The notes under the pieces were generated by a model that was not told the origin of the DNA, did not search any database, and worked only from the letters and a program-made list of their open reading frames with translations. A program made the translations under genes and the position numbers. A DNA stretch of 32,183 nucleotides from Lachnoclostridium sp. UBA903 (GTDB lineage: Bacteria > Bacillota > Clostridia > Lachnospirales > Lachnospiraceae): assembly GCA_002294045.1 (NCBI GenBank), contig DBEP01000105.1, positions 1 through 32,183 on the forward strand, in the 5' to 3' direction. Positions 12,963-21,695 of this stretch are shown one piece after another. The number at the start of each line of letters is the position of its first letter. The stretch's first letter is position 1.

Positions 12963-14356
12963 AAAGCATGATGAAAATCCTGTCCCGTTATGTGCTGTCG
13001 GCCGCCGGGATAGCTCTTATTTTACTTATAATCAATTTTACGGTATCGGCTGCATGGCTGGTTCATGCCGGCAAAATAACACAAAAGGATTACACAATCT
13101 CACAGCTTGCAGATGGCCTTACCAAATCAGACGGAACTTATAAGCTTGCCGAATCCGCCCGGGAGACGATTGAAAAGCGGTTTCAGTGGGCAATGCTGCT
13201 GGATAATAACGGGAGCGTAATATGGAGCAATAACCTGCCGGTGGACGTACCGCTTCAATATACCGTTTCCGATGTGGCCGGTTTTACCCGCTGGTATTTA
13301 AATGACTACCCGGTTTATGTCTGGCGGCATACGGACGGTCTTTTTGTCCTGGGAGGTGTTAAGAACAGCGAATGGAAACACCGTATAGAACTTCCTATGG
13401 AGGTAATGAATAATATTCTGATATGGATTCCGGCAGTTTTAATTCTAAACGGCACTGCGGCCGTTCTGCTGGCGCTGCTGCTGGGCCTGCGTCTGTTCCG
13501 TTCTCTGAAGCCGCTTGCAAAGGGCATTGAGGACATGGCCGGCAAACGTCCGGTAAAGCTGTCCACTCGCGGTCTTCTCAGTGAGCTGGCCTCCGGGATT
13601 AACAAAACCTCCGCACAGCTGACAAAACAGGAAGCCGCTCTTAATAAAAGGGACAACGCCCGTACTGCGTGGATTGCCGGTGTGTCCCACGATATCCGTA
13701 CGCCGCTCTCCATTATGATGGGTTATGCAAGCCAGCTTGAGAATGACCCTGAGCTGACAAAAAGCCACCGGGAACAGGCGGGTATTATCCGCAGGCAGAG
13801 CGAACGGATTAAAACACTGGTAAATGATTTAAACCTTGCCTCAAAGCTTGAATATGATATGCAGCCCCTCCGAAAAGACACAATTCTATTACCCCCGCTC
13901 CTGCGCAGCGTCGCTGCTGATTTTTTAAACGGCGGACTTTCCGAAAACTATTCCATGGATGTGACGGTCGGTGAAAATGTTCAAACCGCCTCTGTCTTCG
14001 GGGATAAGGAACTCATAAAGCGTGCGGTCACCAATTTGATTGCCAACAGCATCCGGCATAACCCGGACGGCTGCATGATAAAGGTCACCCTGGATAAAAG
14101 GCCCGGATATTATATCCTGGCTGTTTCTGATAACGGCGCCGGATTCAGACAGGAGATTCTTAAAAAACTGAACCGTCCCATATCTTCTGATGAACTGCAA
14201 AATCATGGCTTAGGACTTACCATTGTCCGTCAGATAATCAAGGCCCATGGCGGGACCACCGATTTTTACAATCTGCCCGATGGCGGCTGCACGACTGTGC
14301 TCAATCTGCCCGTAAGCACAAATGATTATATGGATGAGCCGCACCATATCCCCTAA
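12959..14356 (+). CDS. Membrane sensor histidine kinase
   Basis: 465-aa inner-membrane kinase. First membrane helix at about 10-33, an extracytoplasmic loop of about 110 residues, second helix at about 152-175, then a short linker. The phosphoacceptor His244 lies in AGVSHDIRTPLSIMMGYASQ. The N box is LIANSIRHNPDG, G1 DNGAGF, and G2 NHGLGLTIVRQII, so it is a complete HisKA/HATPase kinase. The sizeable outer loop argues for direct ligand sensing, unlike the tiny loops of BceS-type kinases that sense through their transporter. It overlaps the response regulator by 4 bp. About 340 bp of DNA without a gene follow. They contain a 7-bp hairpin (14379-14401) without a U-tract. Confidence 0.94.
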   Translation: MKSMMKILSRYVLSAAGIALILLIINFTVSAAWLVHAGKITQKDYTISQLADGLTKSDGTYKLAESARETIEKRFQWAMLLDNNGSVIWSNNLPVDVPLQYTVSDVAGFTRWYLNDYPVYVWRHTDGLFVLGGVKNSEWKHRIELPMEVMNNILIWIPAVLILNGTAAVLLALLLGLRLFRSLKPLAKGIEDMAGKRPVKLSTRGLLSELASGINKTSAQLTKQEAALNKRDNARTAWIAGVSHDIRTPLSIMMGYASQLENDPELTKSHREQAGIIRRQSERIKTLVNDLNLASKLEYDMQPLRKDTILLPPLLRSVAADFLNGGLSENYSMDVTVGENVQTASVFGDKELIKRAVTNLIANSIRHNPDGCMIKVTLDKRPGYYILAVSDNGAGFRQEILKKLNRPISSDELQNHGLGLTIVRQIIKAHGGTTDFYNLPDGGCTTVLNLPVSTNDYMDEPHHIP

Positions 14357-14694
14357 GTCCAACCGGAAGTATCACGAGGGACCTTATAGGTGCAAAGGTC
14401 CACAGGCTGCCTCCGGAAGCCGCCTTCGTCCTGGAATTATTTTCCTCCTGCGTTTCCATATGGGTGTATGAAAGTTATATTGTAAATAATGCAGAATCAT
14501 AGTAATATTTAGTATATAAACAGATGACGGGAAACGAATAAGCTAATGGGATTTTCAAAAAGCGTTTTACATTCTTTAGCGTTATATATTTTTTATGGAA
14601 GTGCAGGTAATCACTCTTGCAGAACGGAGGCACGATTGCGACACAGTATACCGCTTCAATTTACTTGCAGAAGGAACATGGGAGGAAGCTACAA

Positions 14695-16446
14695 GTGCTT
14701 AAAAGAAAATTTCAAAAAATAAATCATAATTCTATCCAAATAAAATTTCTCTTTATTTGTCTGATTATCGCTTTCAGCACAATCCTCATCTCTCTTGTCA
14801 TTTCTTACTATGCGGAAGTTAATACAATTAAGAATACTACCGCCAATTATATGAAACAATACTTATCCTATTCGGACAACCGCCTTGGAGAAATGATAAG
14901 CGATGCCAAAAAGACAAGCCTGTCCATTGCCGTTGAACACGAAATCATATATCCTACCTTATTGGACCCCTCTTCTGAGGCTTCGTATGACTGGTACCAG
15001 AAAAAGAAAAAAGTAGAAAGCTATCTTTCCGGATTAATGACCAATAAGGATTATATTAAATCCATAGTCATCGTTACCCAAGAATGGCAGATTTACCAGG
15101 CAGGCTACAATTTTTTATTAAAGAAAGAATTTAACAGGCAATGGATAGCAGATGCCATGAAGCAGAATAAGCTGCAAACCATCTATAACCCGGAAGGAAA
15201 CCCGGCCATTCTTCTCTGCCGTCCCATACAGTACAAAAATCAGACGAAATCCATATGTATAATTGAAATGAATTATGAATATCTCATCAGTACCTATAAT
15301 GCCGAGCCTTTGGAAGCAGTACGGGTATTTATATATACCCCTGCTCAGGACCTATTCTTAACTAATATTGATAACATGGAAACGGAAACGGATATTAAAG
15401 CCATCGGAGCACTTGCAGCAGGCGAAAATAATTCGGGCTTCATCCGTCTTAATGGAGAAAAACAGTTTTTTATCCGCTATACTTCAGATATCAGCTCTCT
15501 GACTACCGTAAGCCTGGTACCTTACCAAATCCTGATTAAAGATGCGGTAAACTTAAAATCTAAATTTATAATCATTGGTATCTTAGCTGTTTTTCTGGCA
15601 CTGATTGCTTCCTTAATTCTATCTTCCAAAATATGCCGTAACCTGCAGATTCTGACGAAAAGCATGGAGGATATACGGAAAGGAAACCTCGATGCCCGCG
15701 CCCGTATTAAATCTCAGGACGAAATCGGCAGACTGGCAGATACCTTTAATAATATGATGTTCCGGATAAAAGAGCTAATGGACGAAGTGAAAATAAAGGA
15801 AAAATTAAAGCATGAAGCGGAACAGAATGTTCTGGCTGCTCAGATTCAGCCCCATTTTATATACAATACGCTGAATACCATACAGTATATGGCTCATATG
15901 AATTCTGAAACTGAAATTGAAAATGTTGCCAATGCTTTAGCGGAGCTTTTACGCAGTGTACTCGGCAGCCGGGATGAATTCATTACCCTATGGGAAGAGA
16001 GGGCATACATAGAAAACTACATAGCAATCGAACGTTTTAAATATCAGAGTAACTTTTCCCTGGTTTGGGATGTGGAAGAAAAACTATGGTCTTTTCCCAT
16101 TCCAAAGCTGCTGCTGCAGCCCATCGTTGAAAATGCTTTAATCCATGGAATTGCCGACCTGGAAGAAGGCGGCGTAATAAATATAAAGGCATATACCAAT
16201 AAGGATGAAGTCATATATAAAATTACGGATAACGGAAAAGGCATAAAAACAGAAATCATAGAAAAGCTGTTAAAGGAGCCCCCTAAGGATGATAAAACCC
16301 GGTTCCGCCGGGTCGGTATCACCAATGTATTAGACCGGATTAACATGATTTATGGTAAACCGTATGGAGGTACCATTTACAGTTATCCGGATATGTTTAC
16401 CTGCGTGGAACTGCATATTCCTTATCTAAAGGAGGAAAATTCATGA
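14695..16446 (+). CDS. YesM-type sensor histidine kinase
   Basis: Membrane kinase of the His_kinase/LytS-YesM group, 583 aa from GTG at 14695, chosen because GGAGGAAG lies nine bases upstream; the frame is open 26 codons further to a TTG without a good site. First helix at about residues 20-40 (FLFICLIIAFSTILISLVI), extracytoplasmic sensor of about 270 residues, second helix (FIIIGILAVFLALIASLIL), HAMP (RNLQILTKSMEDIRKGNLDA), then QPHFIYNTLNTIQYMAHM with phosphoacceptor His387, PIVENALIHGI, DNGKGI and GITNVLDRI of the ATPase domain. It overlaps the regulator gene by 4 bp. In Firmicutes such kinases usually sense an extracellular sugar or its binding protein and induce the adjacent importer. 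Confidence 0.93.
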   Translation: MLKRKFQKINHNSIQIKFLFICLIIAFSTILISLVISYYAEVNTIKNTTANYMKQYLSYSDNRLGEMISDAKKTSLSIAVEHEIIYPTLLDPSSEASYDWYQKKKKVESYLSGLMTNKDYIKSIVIVTQEWQIYQAGYNFLLKKEFNRQWIADAMKQNKLQTIYNPEGNPAILLCRPIQYKNQTKSICIIEMNYEYLISTYNAEPLEAVRVFIYTPAQDLFLTNIDNMETETDIKAIGALAAGENNSGFIRLNGEKQFFIRYTSDISSLTTVSLVPYQILIKDAVNLKSKFIIIGILAVFLALIASLILSSKICRNLQILTKSMEDIRKGNLDARARIKSQDEIGRLADTFNNMMFRIKELMDEVKIKEKLKHEAEQNVLAAQIQPHFIYNTLNTIQYMAHMNSETEIENVANALAELLRSVLGSRDEFITLWEERAYIENYIAIERFKYQSNFSLVWDVEEKLWSFPIPKLLLQPIVENALIHGIADLEEGGVINIKAYTNKDEVIYKITDNGKGIKTEIIEKLLKEPPKDDKTRFRRVGITNVLDRINMIYGKPYGGTIYSYPDMFTCVELHIPYLKEENS

Positions 16447-17939
16447 GCTTAAATGTTTTTCTTGTTGATGATGATATGGTTTTCAGAGAATATATACGAA
16501 AAATGCCCTTATGGAAGGAGAGTGAATTCCACTTAAAGGGAGAAGCTAAAAATGCTAAGGACGCATTGGTGTTTTTAGCGCGGCATACCGTTGATATTGT
16601 TCTTTTGGACGTACTCATGCCGGAAATAAACGGAGTAAAACTTTCCTCCATGATTGCCGACCGGTATCCGTCTGTTGCCATGGTTGCCATCAGCAGCTAT
16701 GACGACTATGATTATGTACGCGAAATATTAAAGAACGGAGCCTGCGATTATATATTAAAGCATAGGCTTTCCACCGACTTATTATCGGTAATTTTAAATA
16801 ACATCCGTACCCGGTTAAAAAATACTTCTTCCTGGGATACGAAAAAGAAACTCCGGCAAAAGGTTGATTTCTGGTTAGAAAATGGGGGAAGCAGCCCGTT
16901 TATTCAGAACAATTATAGAAAAGCCGTTATGATTGCAGAATTTTCCCTGGTAAATTCTTTTACGGATAACATAAAGGATACTTTTATCGAGGGAATCCAA
17001 CGGATTTTTGAAGCCAATTCCGATGATGAAACGGATGTACTTGCACTGTTCCGGCCACCGGGCCGCTTCGTTGTCATAACCTGCTTCTACTCTGCAATTT
17101 CAGAAGCTTATATACAAAAAAAAGCAGATTATAATAATCTGATATGCAGCAATAATATAAACCATGTTTACCACCTGTCTTATAAGACACATAACTGTCC
17201 GCTGTTATTAAGTGACAATGCCGTCCGTTCCTATATTAACCATCGGCTGAAAGAGGATACTGTTCTAAAACAGGATAATCCCCTTGCTTTATCCTTAACA
17301 ATAAGCCAGCAGAAAAAACTTTTTTCCGCCATAGAAGCAAAAAACAGTAATGCAGCCGTACTTTTGATACAGGGCATTTTTGAAAAGATACCGGCTTCCA
17401 ATTACGGCCTGCAGATGATGATTACCAAAGAGCTTCTGGACTTAATTGACAAGGTATCGGCCGAATACCGGCTTTCCCTGGATTTTCTTCCAAAAGGAAA
17501 TCGATTGTTTGAATATACGAAAGCAAAAAATCCCGGGGAATTAGGAAACATTATTGCCGGCCTGTATACCCAGGTCTTCCGTGAAATTACAAACAGTGAA
17601 AAAGAACGGAAAGAATATTCGGAAGCAGTGAAAACGGCAATGGAGTATATACAGAAAAATTACGGCAATCCCATCGGATTAAGTAAAATTGCCAATGCAA
17701 TAGGACTTAACAGCTCTTATTTAAGCCGTGTTTTTCATAAAGAAACAGGCGTTACGATAGTTGATTATCTTAATCAGCTGCGCATAGAATCCGTAAAAGG
17801 GTTTTTACAGACCGGCCTGCCCTTAAAAGAAATCGCCGGCCGGTGCGGGTTTCAGAACTATACTTACTTTTTAAAAACCTTTAAAAAATATACCGGAAAA
17901 ACACCAAAAGAATACCTGAACTGCGAAGAATTACTTTAA
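16443..17939 (+). CDS. YesN-type response regulator with AraC DNA-binding domain
   Basis: 498 aa. The N-terminal receiver has VDDD, phosphoacceptor Asp56 (IVLLDVLMPEINGV), ISSYDDYDYVREILKNGACDYILK. A middle region of about 250 residues lacks a recognisable motif, as usual for the family. The C-terminal AraC/XylS domain (about 395-496) has two helix-turn-helices: PIGLSKIANAIGLNSSYLSRVFHKETG and PLKEIAGRCGFQNYTYFLKTFKKYTGKTPKEY. Coupled to the YesM-type kinase by the ATGA overlap. Expected to activate the downstream binding-protein, permease and sulfatase genes. Confidence 0.95.
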   Translation: MSLNVFLVDDDMVFREYIRKMPLWKESEFHLKGEAKNAKDALVFLARHTVDIVLLDVLMPEINGVKLSSMIADRYPSVAMVAISSYDDYDYVREILKNGACDYILKHRLSTDLLSVILNNIRTRLKNTSSWDTKKKLRQKVDFWLENGGSSPFIQNNYRKAVMIAEFSLVNSFTDNIKDTFIEGIQRIFEANSDDETDVLALFRPPGRFVVITCFYSAISEAYIQKKADYNNLICSNNINHVYHLSYKTHNCPLLLSDNAVRSYINHRLKEDTVLKQDNPLALSLTISQQKKLFSAIEAKNSNAAVLLIQGIFEKIPASNYGLQMMITKELLDLIDKVSAEYRLSLDFLPKGNRLFEYTKAKNPGELGNIIAGLYTQVFREITNSEKERKEYSEAVKTAMEYIQKNYGNPIGLSKIANAIGLNSSYLSRVFHKETGVTIVDYLNQLRIESVKGFLQTGLPLKEIAGRCGFQNYTYFLKTFKKYTGKTPKEYLNCEELL

Positions 17940-18075
17940 AGCATATAGACATTGAATGGGATATACGAAAAAGTAAAAAATGTGCATTAACAGGTAAAAA
18001 TACATAAGTAATTTCGTAATTCCATACCCATTCCATATTATATACTGAATGTATCAAAAACAGGAGGTATTTTAC

Positions 18076-19701
18076 ATGAAACGAAAAAGAATTTTAACAG
18101 GATTATTTATCCTTGTCCTGTGTATCAGTTCTTTGGGAGCCTGCGGTAAGCCTGCCTCAAACGGCAGTACGGCGGGCAAATCATCTGGGGAGAATGCAGC
18201 AGACACTAACGAAACAGAAAAGTCCGGGGAAAATTTAAACGAAACCGGTTTTCCTATTGTTAATGACCCGGTCACCCTGACCGTATTTGGTGCCAGAGAC
18301 CAGAACCAGGCGGACTGGAATGAGGTTTTTGTACTTCAAAAATATGAAGAGATGTCCAATGTCATAATGGATTATCAGGAGGTACCGGCAGATGGTTTTG
18401 ATGAAAGAAAACAGCTTTTGTTTGCATCCAATGAGCTTCCCGATATTTTCTTAAGATGCAGCTTTACACCAACTGAGATTGCATCTTATGGTGTAACCAG
18501 CCGGCAGCTGATTCCCCTGGATGAGCTGATTGAAAAATATGCCCCTAATTTAAGTGCGATTTACGCTGAAAATCCTCTTTTAAAGCAGGCAGTCACAGCT
18601 CCCGACGGAAATATGTACACAATACCGGGTATCGATATAAGCGCTACCGGCCGCATGGGTTTTAAACAGTGGATTAACCAGAAATGGCTGGATGCGGTGG
18701 GAAAAGAGATTCCGACTACGTTAGATGAGTTCAAGGATGTTTTAATTGCTTTCCGTGACGGGGATCCTAACCAAAACGGAGAGAAGGATGAAATTCCTAT
18801 GGGCATCCGCGAGCCCAGTACCGTCTACCAGTTAGCCGGCTCTTTCGGCCTCCAATATCAGATGCGCGATACCTATAATATAGACGACAGCGGGAAACTC
18901 CACAACTGGATTACAGACGATGCTTTCAAAGAATATCTTATATACCTGCATGATTTGTATTCTGAAAAACTGCTATGGCAGGATTATTATAAAAATGACC
19001 GTTCTCTTTGGAGAAGCAATTTGGCCAATGCGCTTTTCGGTGCCATGTATATGCCATACTCCGACGTATTTTTAAATGTGGAAGATCAGTTTACCGGATA
19101 TGCTCCTTTAATCGGCCCATACGGAGATCAGTTCTGGTCCGACGCCAATACCGGAATTGACGTGGTAGGAGCATTTGCCATCAGCAATACCTGCCAAAAT
19201 CCTGAAGCAGCAATCAGATGGGTGGATTATTTCTTCTCTGAAGAAGGTTCCCTGTTCTTCAACTATGGAATTGAGGGCGAAACCTACTATATGGATGAAA
19301 AGGGCCAGCCCAGATTTAATGATGAAATCCTCAATGCCGAAGAAGGTTTTATGACAGCTCTGGGCAAAATCAATCTGGTTCCGGGAAAGGGGTTCCCCGT
19401 TATTACGACTGATATAACCAACGGGACGGTTGCCAGTGATTTAACCAAGACAGTAGCAGCCGGCATAGCAGAATTCCTGCCGGAAAAAGTATATGCAAAA
19501 CCTTCCGTAAATACGGAAGATATAGAACGTGTTAATACCATTGAACAGGATCTTTTTGCGTACCGTGACGAGGCCGTAACTAAATTTATTCTTGGAGAAT
19601 GGGATTTCAGTAAATGGGAGGAATATTGTTCCACCATAGAACAGATTGGTGTCAGGGATCTGGAAACAATTTATCAGAATGCGCTTGATAATCTGAATTA
19701 A
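18076..19701 (+). CDS. Extracellular solute-binding lipoprotein (sugar importer, LplA-like)
   Basis: Membrane-anchored ligand-binding subunit, 541 aa. ATG at 18076 follows CAGGAGG. Signal peptide MKRKRILTGLFILVLCISSLGAC with lipid-attachment Cys23, then a low-complexity linker rich in Ser, Gly, Asn and Glu. The body fits the large family-1 binding proteins that accompany LplB/LplC permeases: PVTLTVFGARDQNQADWNEV, LFASNELPDIFLRC, MYTIPGIDIS, FKQWINQKWLDAVGKEIPTT, NQNGEKDEIPMG, AAIRWVDYFFSEEGSLFFNYGIEG. It lies 136 bp after the regulator gene, and a YesN-controlled promoter is likely there. Given the sulfatase downstream, the ligand may be a sulfated oligosaccharide. Confidence 0.92.
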   Translation: MKRKRILTGLFILVLCISSLGACGKPASNGSTAGKSSGENAADTNETEKSGENLNETGFPIVNDPVTLTVFGARDQNQADWNEVFVLQKYEEMSNVIMDYQEVPADGFDERKQLLFASNELPDIFLRCSFTPTEIASYGVTSRQLIPLDELIEKYAPNLSAIYAENPLLKQAVTAPDGNMYTIPGIDISATGRMGFKQWINQKWLDAVGKEIPTTLDEFKDVLIAFRDGDPNQNGEKDEIPMGIREPSTVYQLAGSFGLQYQMRDTYNIDDSGKLHNWITDDAFKEYLIYLHDLYSEKLLWQDYYKNDRSLWRSNLANALFGAMYMPYSDVFLNVEDQFTGYAPLIGPYGDQFWSDANTGIDVVGAFAISNTCQNPEAAIRWVDYFFSEEGSLFFNYGIEGETYYMDEKGQPRFNDEILNAEEGFMTALGKINLVPGKGFPVITTDITNGTVASDLTKTVAAGIAEFLPEKVYAKPSVNTEDIERVNTIEQDLFAYRDEAVTKFILGEWDFSKWEEYCSTIEQIGVRDLETIYQNALDNLN

Positions 19702-19707
19702 AATGTC

Positions 19708-19754
19708 AGTGTACCGGCAAGCAATTGGTATAGACATCAACTTGTCGGTACACT
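19708..19754 (+). promoter_or_regulatory. Intercistronic stem-loop
   Basis: AGTGTACCGGCAAG (19708-19721) and CTTGTCGGTACACT (19741-19754) form a 14-bp stem with one G:U pair and a 19-nt loop, starting 6 bp after the binding-protein stop. No U-tract follows, so it is more likely an mRNA-stabilising or processing hairpin than a terminator. Such a hairpin would keep binding-protein message more abundant than permease message. A second weaker hairpin (AAAGCCG with CGGCTTT, about 19772-19816) follows. Confidence 0.65.
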
Positions 19755-19829
19755 TGTAAAAAAGGACAGCAAAAGCCGTCAGTACAGGTAACAGAAACCG
19801 GCGGCTTTCAGATAAGGAGGATAATTGCT

Positions 19830-20753
19830 GTGCATACCAAAAAGAAATCATTAAACTTCTTAAAAGCCCTTCGGAAAAATGCAGGGTTATATATTTTGTT
19901 TTCCATCCCATTTGCATGGTATATTTTGTTTCAATACGTACCTATTTACGGTTTGCAGATTGCATTCCGGCGGTTTAATCCGACACTTGGAATTACCGGA
20001 AGCGACTGGGTGGGATTAACTTATTTTAAACAATTTTTCAGTTCCTATTATTTTAAAGACGTAGTCTGGAATACCATTTCCTTAAGTTTGTTCACCATGT
20101 TAATCGGTTTTCCAATGCCCATTTTTCTGGCTTTGCTGATTAATGAAATCCGAAACCGCCGTTTTCAGAAAGTTATTCAGAATATTACATATCTTCCGAA
20201 CTTTTTGTCTGTAGTTGTAATTGTCAGCATGCTTAATTTGTTTTCCAATCCTTCCTATGGATTATTTAATACGGTGCGTCAGTTTTTTGGATTTCCGGCG
20301 GCGGATTTGATAACGAAACCGGAGTATTTCCAGCCGATGTACGTTTTTTCCAACGTATGGCAGTTCATGGGATTTAATTCCGTCGTTTATATTGCCGCCC
20401 TCAGCTCCATAGACCCCTGCCTGTATGAGGCCGCTTCCATTGACGGGGCTTCCAGATTCCAGAAAATTATCCGGATATCCTTGCCCTGTATTAAAACCAC
20501 AATTCTTATTATGCTTATTATGCGTATCGGCAATCTTATGTCCGTGGGATTTGAAAAGGTACTGCTGATGCAGAATCCGGTCAACACTACAGCCAGTGAA
20601 ATTATTTCTACCTTTATATATAAAAACGGTATAAAAAAAGGGCAATTCAGTTACAGCGCCGCCGTAGGCATCTTTAACTCACTGATAAACTTTTTCTTGT
20701 TGATAAGTGCTAACTTTATCAGCAGGAAGGCGTCAAAAACAAGTCTTTGGTAA
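19830..20753 (+). CDS. ABC sugar permease, LplB/YtcP-like
   Basis: Membrane subunit of the importer, 307 aa, starting at GTG after AAGGAGG. N-terminal YILFSIPFAWYILFQYVPIYGLQIAFRRFNP is the hallmark of the LplB group; the EAA loop EAASIDGASRFQKIIRISLP contacts the ATPase. About six spans. It partners with the permease at 20768-21661. No ATPase gene is present in the window; such systems in Firmicutes usually share a genome-wide MsmX-type ATPase. Confidence 0.94.
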   Translation: MHTKKKSLNFLKALRKNAGLYILFSIPFAWYILFQYVPIYGLQIAFRRFNPTLGITGSDWVGLTYFKQFFSSYYFKDVVWNTISLSLFTMLIGFPMPIFLALLINEIRNRRFQKVIQNITYLPNFLSVVVIVSMLNLFSNPSYGLFNTVRQFFGFPAADLITKPEYFQPMYVFSNVWQFMGFNSVVYIAALSSIDPCLYEAASIDGASRFQKIIRISLPCIKTTILIMLIMRIGNLMSVGFEKVLLMQNPVNTTASEIISTFIYKNGIKKGQFSYSAAVGIFNSLINFFLLISANFISRKASKTSLW

Positions 20754-20767
20754 AGGAGGATTATTAT

Positions 20768-21661
20768 ATGAAATCAAGAACTGTCCGTTCATCAAAAGGT
20801 GAGTTTTTATTTGATGCCTGTGTAAATCTTCTTGGCCTGGCTGTCGTCATTATTGTTCTGGTACCTTTGATTTTCGTTGTTTCAGCTTCCTTCTCCGATC
20901 CGGACCTGGTGCTGAAAGGAAAGGTTTTTTTATTTCCGAAAGGTCTGACCCTGGAACCATATAAAATGGTATTTCAGAATAAGGATATCTGGGTAGGTTA
21001 CCGCAATACGATTTTTTATACGGCCGCCGGAACAACAATCAGCGTTATTCTGACCGTTTTAGCTGCCTACCCTCTGTCACGGAAGGAAATGGCCGGCAGA
21101 AGATTCTTTATGCTGGTGATTCTTTTTACCATGTATTTTAACGGCGGCTTAATTCCTACCTACTTACTGGTCCGTAATCTGGGAATGTATAATAAAATAT
21201 GGGCGCTTTTAATCCCTTCCGCAATTTCAACCTTCAATTTAATTGTAGCGAAAACATTTTTTGAAAATAATATTCCCGATGAAATGTATGAATCAGCCAA
21301 GCTGGACGGATGCGGCAACATGCGTATGCTCTTAAATATTGCGCTTCCCCTTTCCAAAGCAATTATCGCCATTCTGGTGCTTTATTATGCCGTGGACCAG
21401 TGGAACTCATACTTTAACGCTTTGATTTATTTAAATAATGAGAAGCTTTATCCTCTTCAGATTATTTTAAGAAATATTTTGCTGCTAGGACAGACAGAAC
21501 AGTTGGGAACCAACGATGTGGGAATGGGAGAAAAAATAAAAATGGCGGAAGGCATCAAATATTCCGTAATTATTATTTCCAGTGTCCCTATATTAATGGT
21601 ATATCCCTTTGTCCAGAAATATTTTGTAAAAGGTGTAATGATTGGTTCTGTGAAGGGATAA
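20768..21661 (+). CDS. ABC sugar permease, LplC/YtcP-like
   Basis: Second membrane subunit, 297 aa. ATG at 20768 is chosen because AAAGGAGG lies directly upstream; a TTG seven codons earlier would overlap the previous gene. Typical features: LVPLIFVVSASFSDPDLVLKG, FNGGLIPTYLLVRNLGMYN, EAA loop YESAKLDGCGNMRMLLNIALPLSK, and the closing YFVKGVMIGSVKG. Together with the preceding permease it forms the translocation channel for the substrate delivered by the lipoprotein. Confidence 0.94.
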   Translation: MKSRTVRSSKGEFLFDACVNLLGLAVVIIVLVPLIFVVSASFSDPDLVLKGKVFLFPKGLTLEPYKMVFQNKDIWVGYRNTIFYTAAGTTISVILTVLAAYPLSRKEMAGRRFFMLVILFTMYFNGGLIPTYLLVRNLGMYNKIWALLIPSAISTFNLIVAKTFFENNIPDEMYESAKLDGCGNMRMLLNIALPLSKAIIAILVLYYAVDQWNSYFNALIYLNNEKLYPLQIILRNILLLGQTEQLGTNDVGMGEKIKMAEGIKYSVIIISSVPILMVYPFVQKYFVKGVMIGSVKG

Positions 21662-21695
21662 GAAAGGAGATTCTGTTTGAATACAGAGAAAAATT

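Noticed and set aside
13315..13768. Long antisense frames within the histidine kinase gene
   Set aside because: They are shadows of a GC-richer coding region; no start signals, and the sense frame has all kinase motifs.
14379..14401. Hairpin GGACCTT/AAGGTCC after the histidine kinase gene as terminator
   Set aside because: Stem of 7 bp and no U-tract on either side.
20262..20645. 127-codon antisense frame inside the LplB-like permease gene
   Set aside because: Opposite a clear permease with EAA loop; no independent signals.
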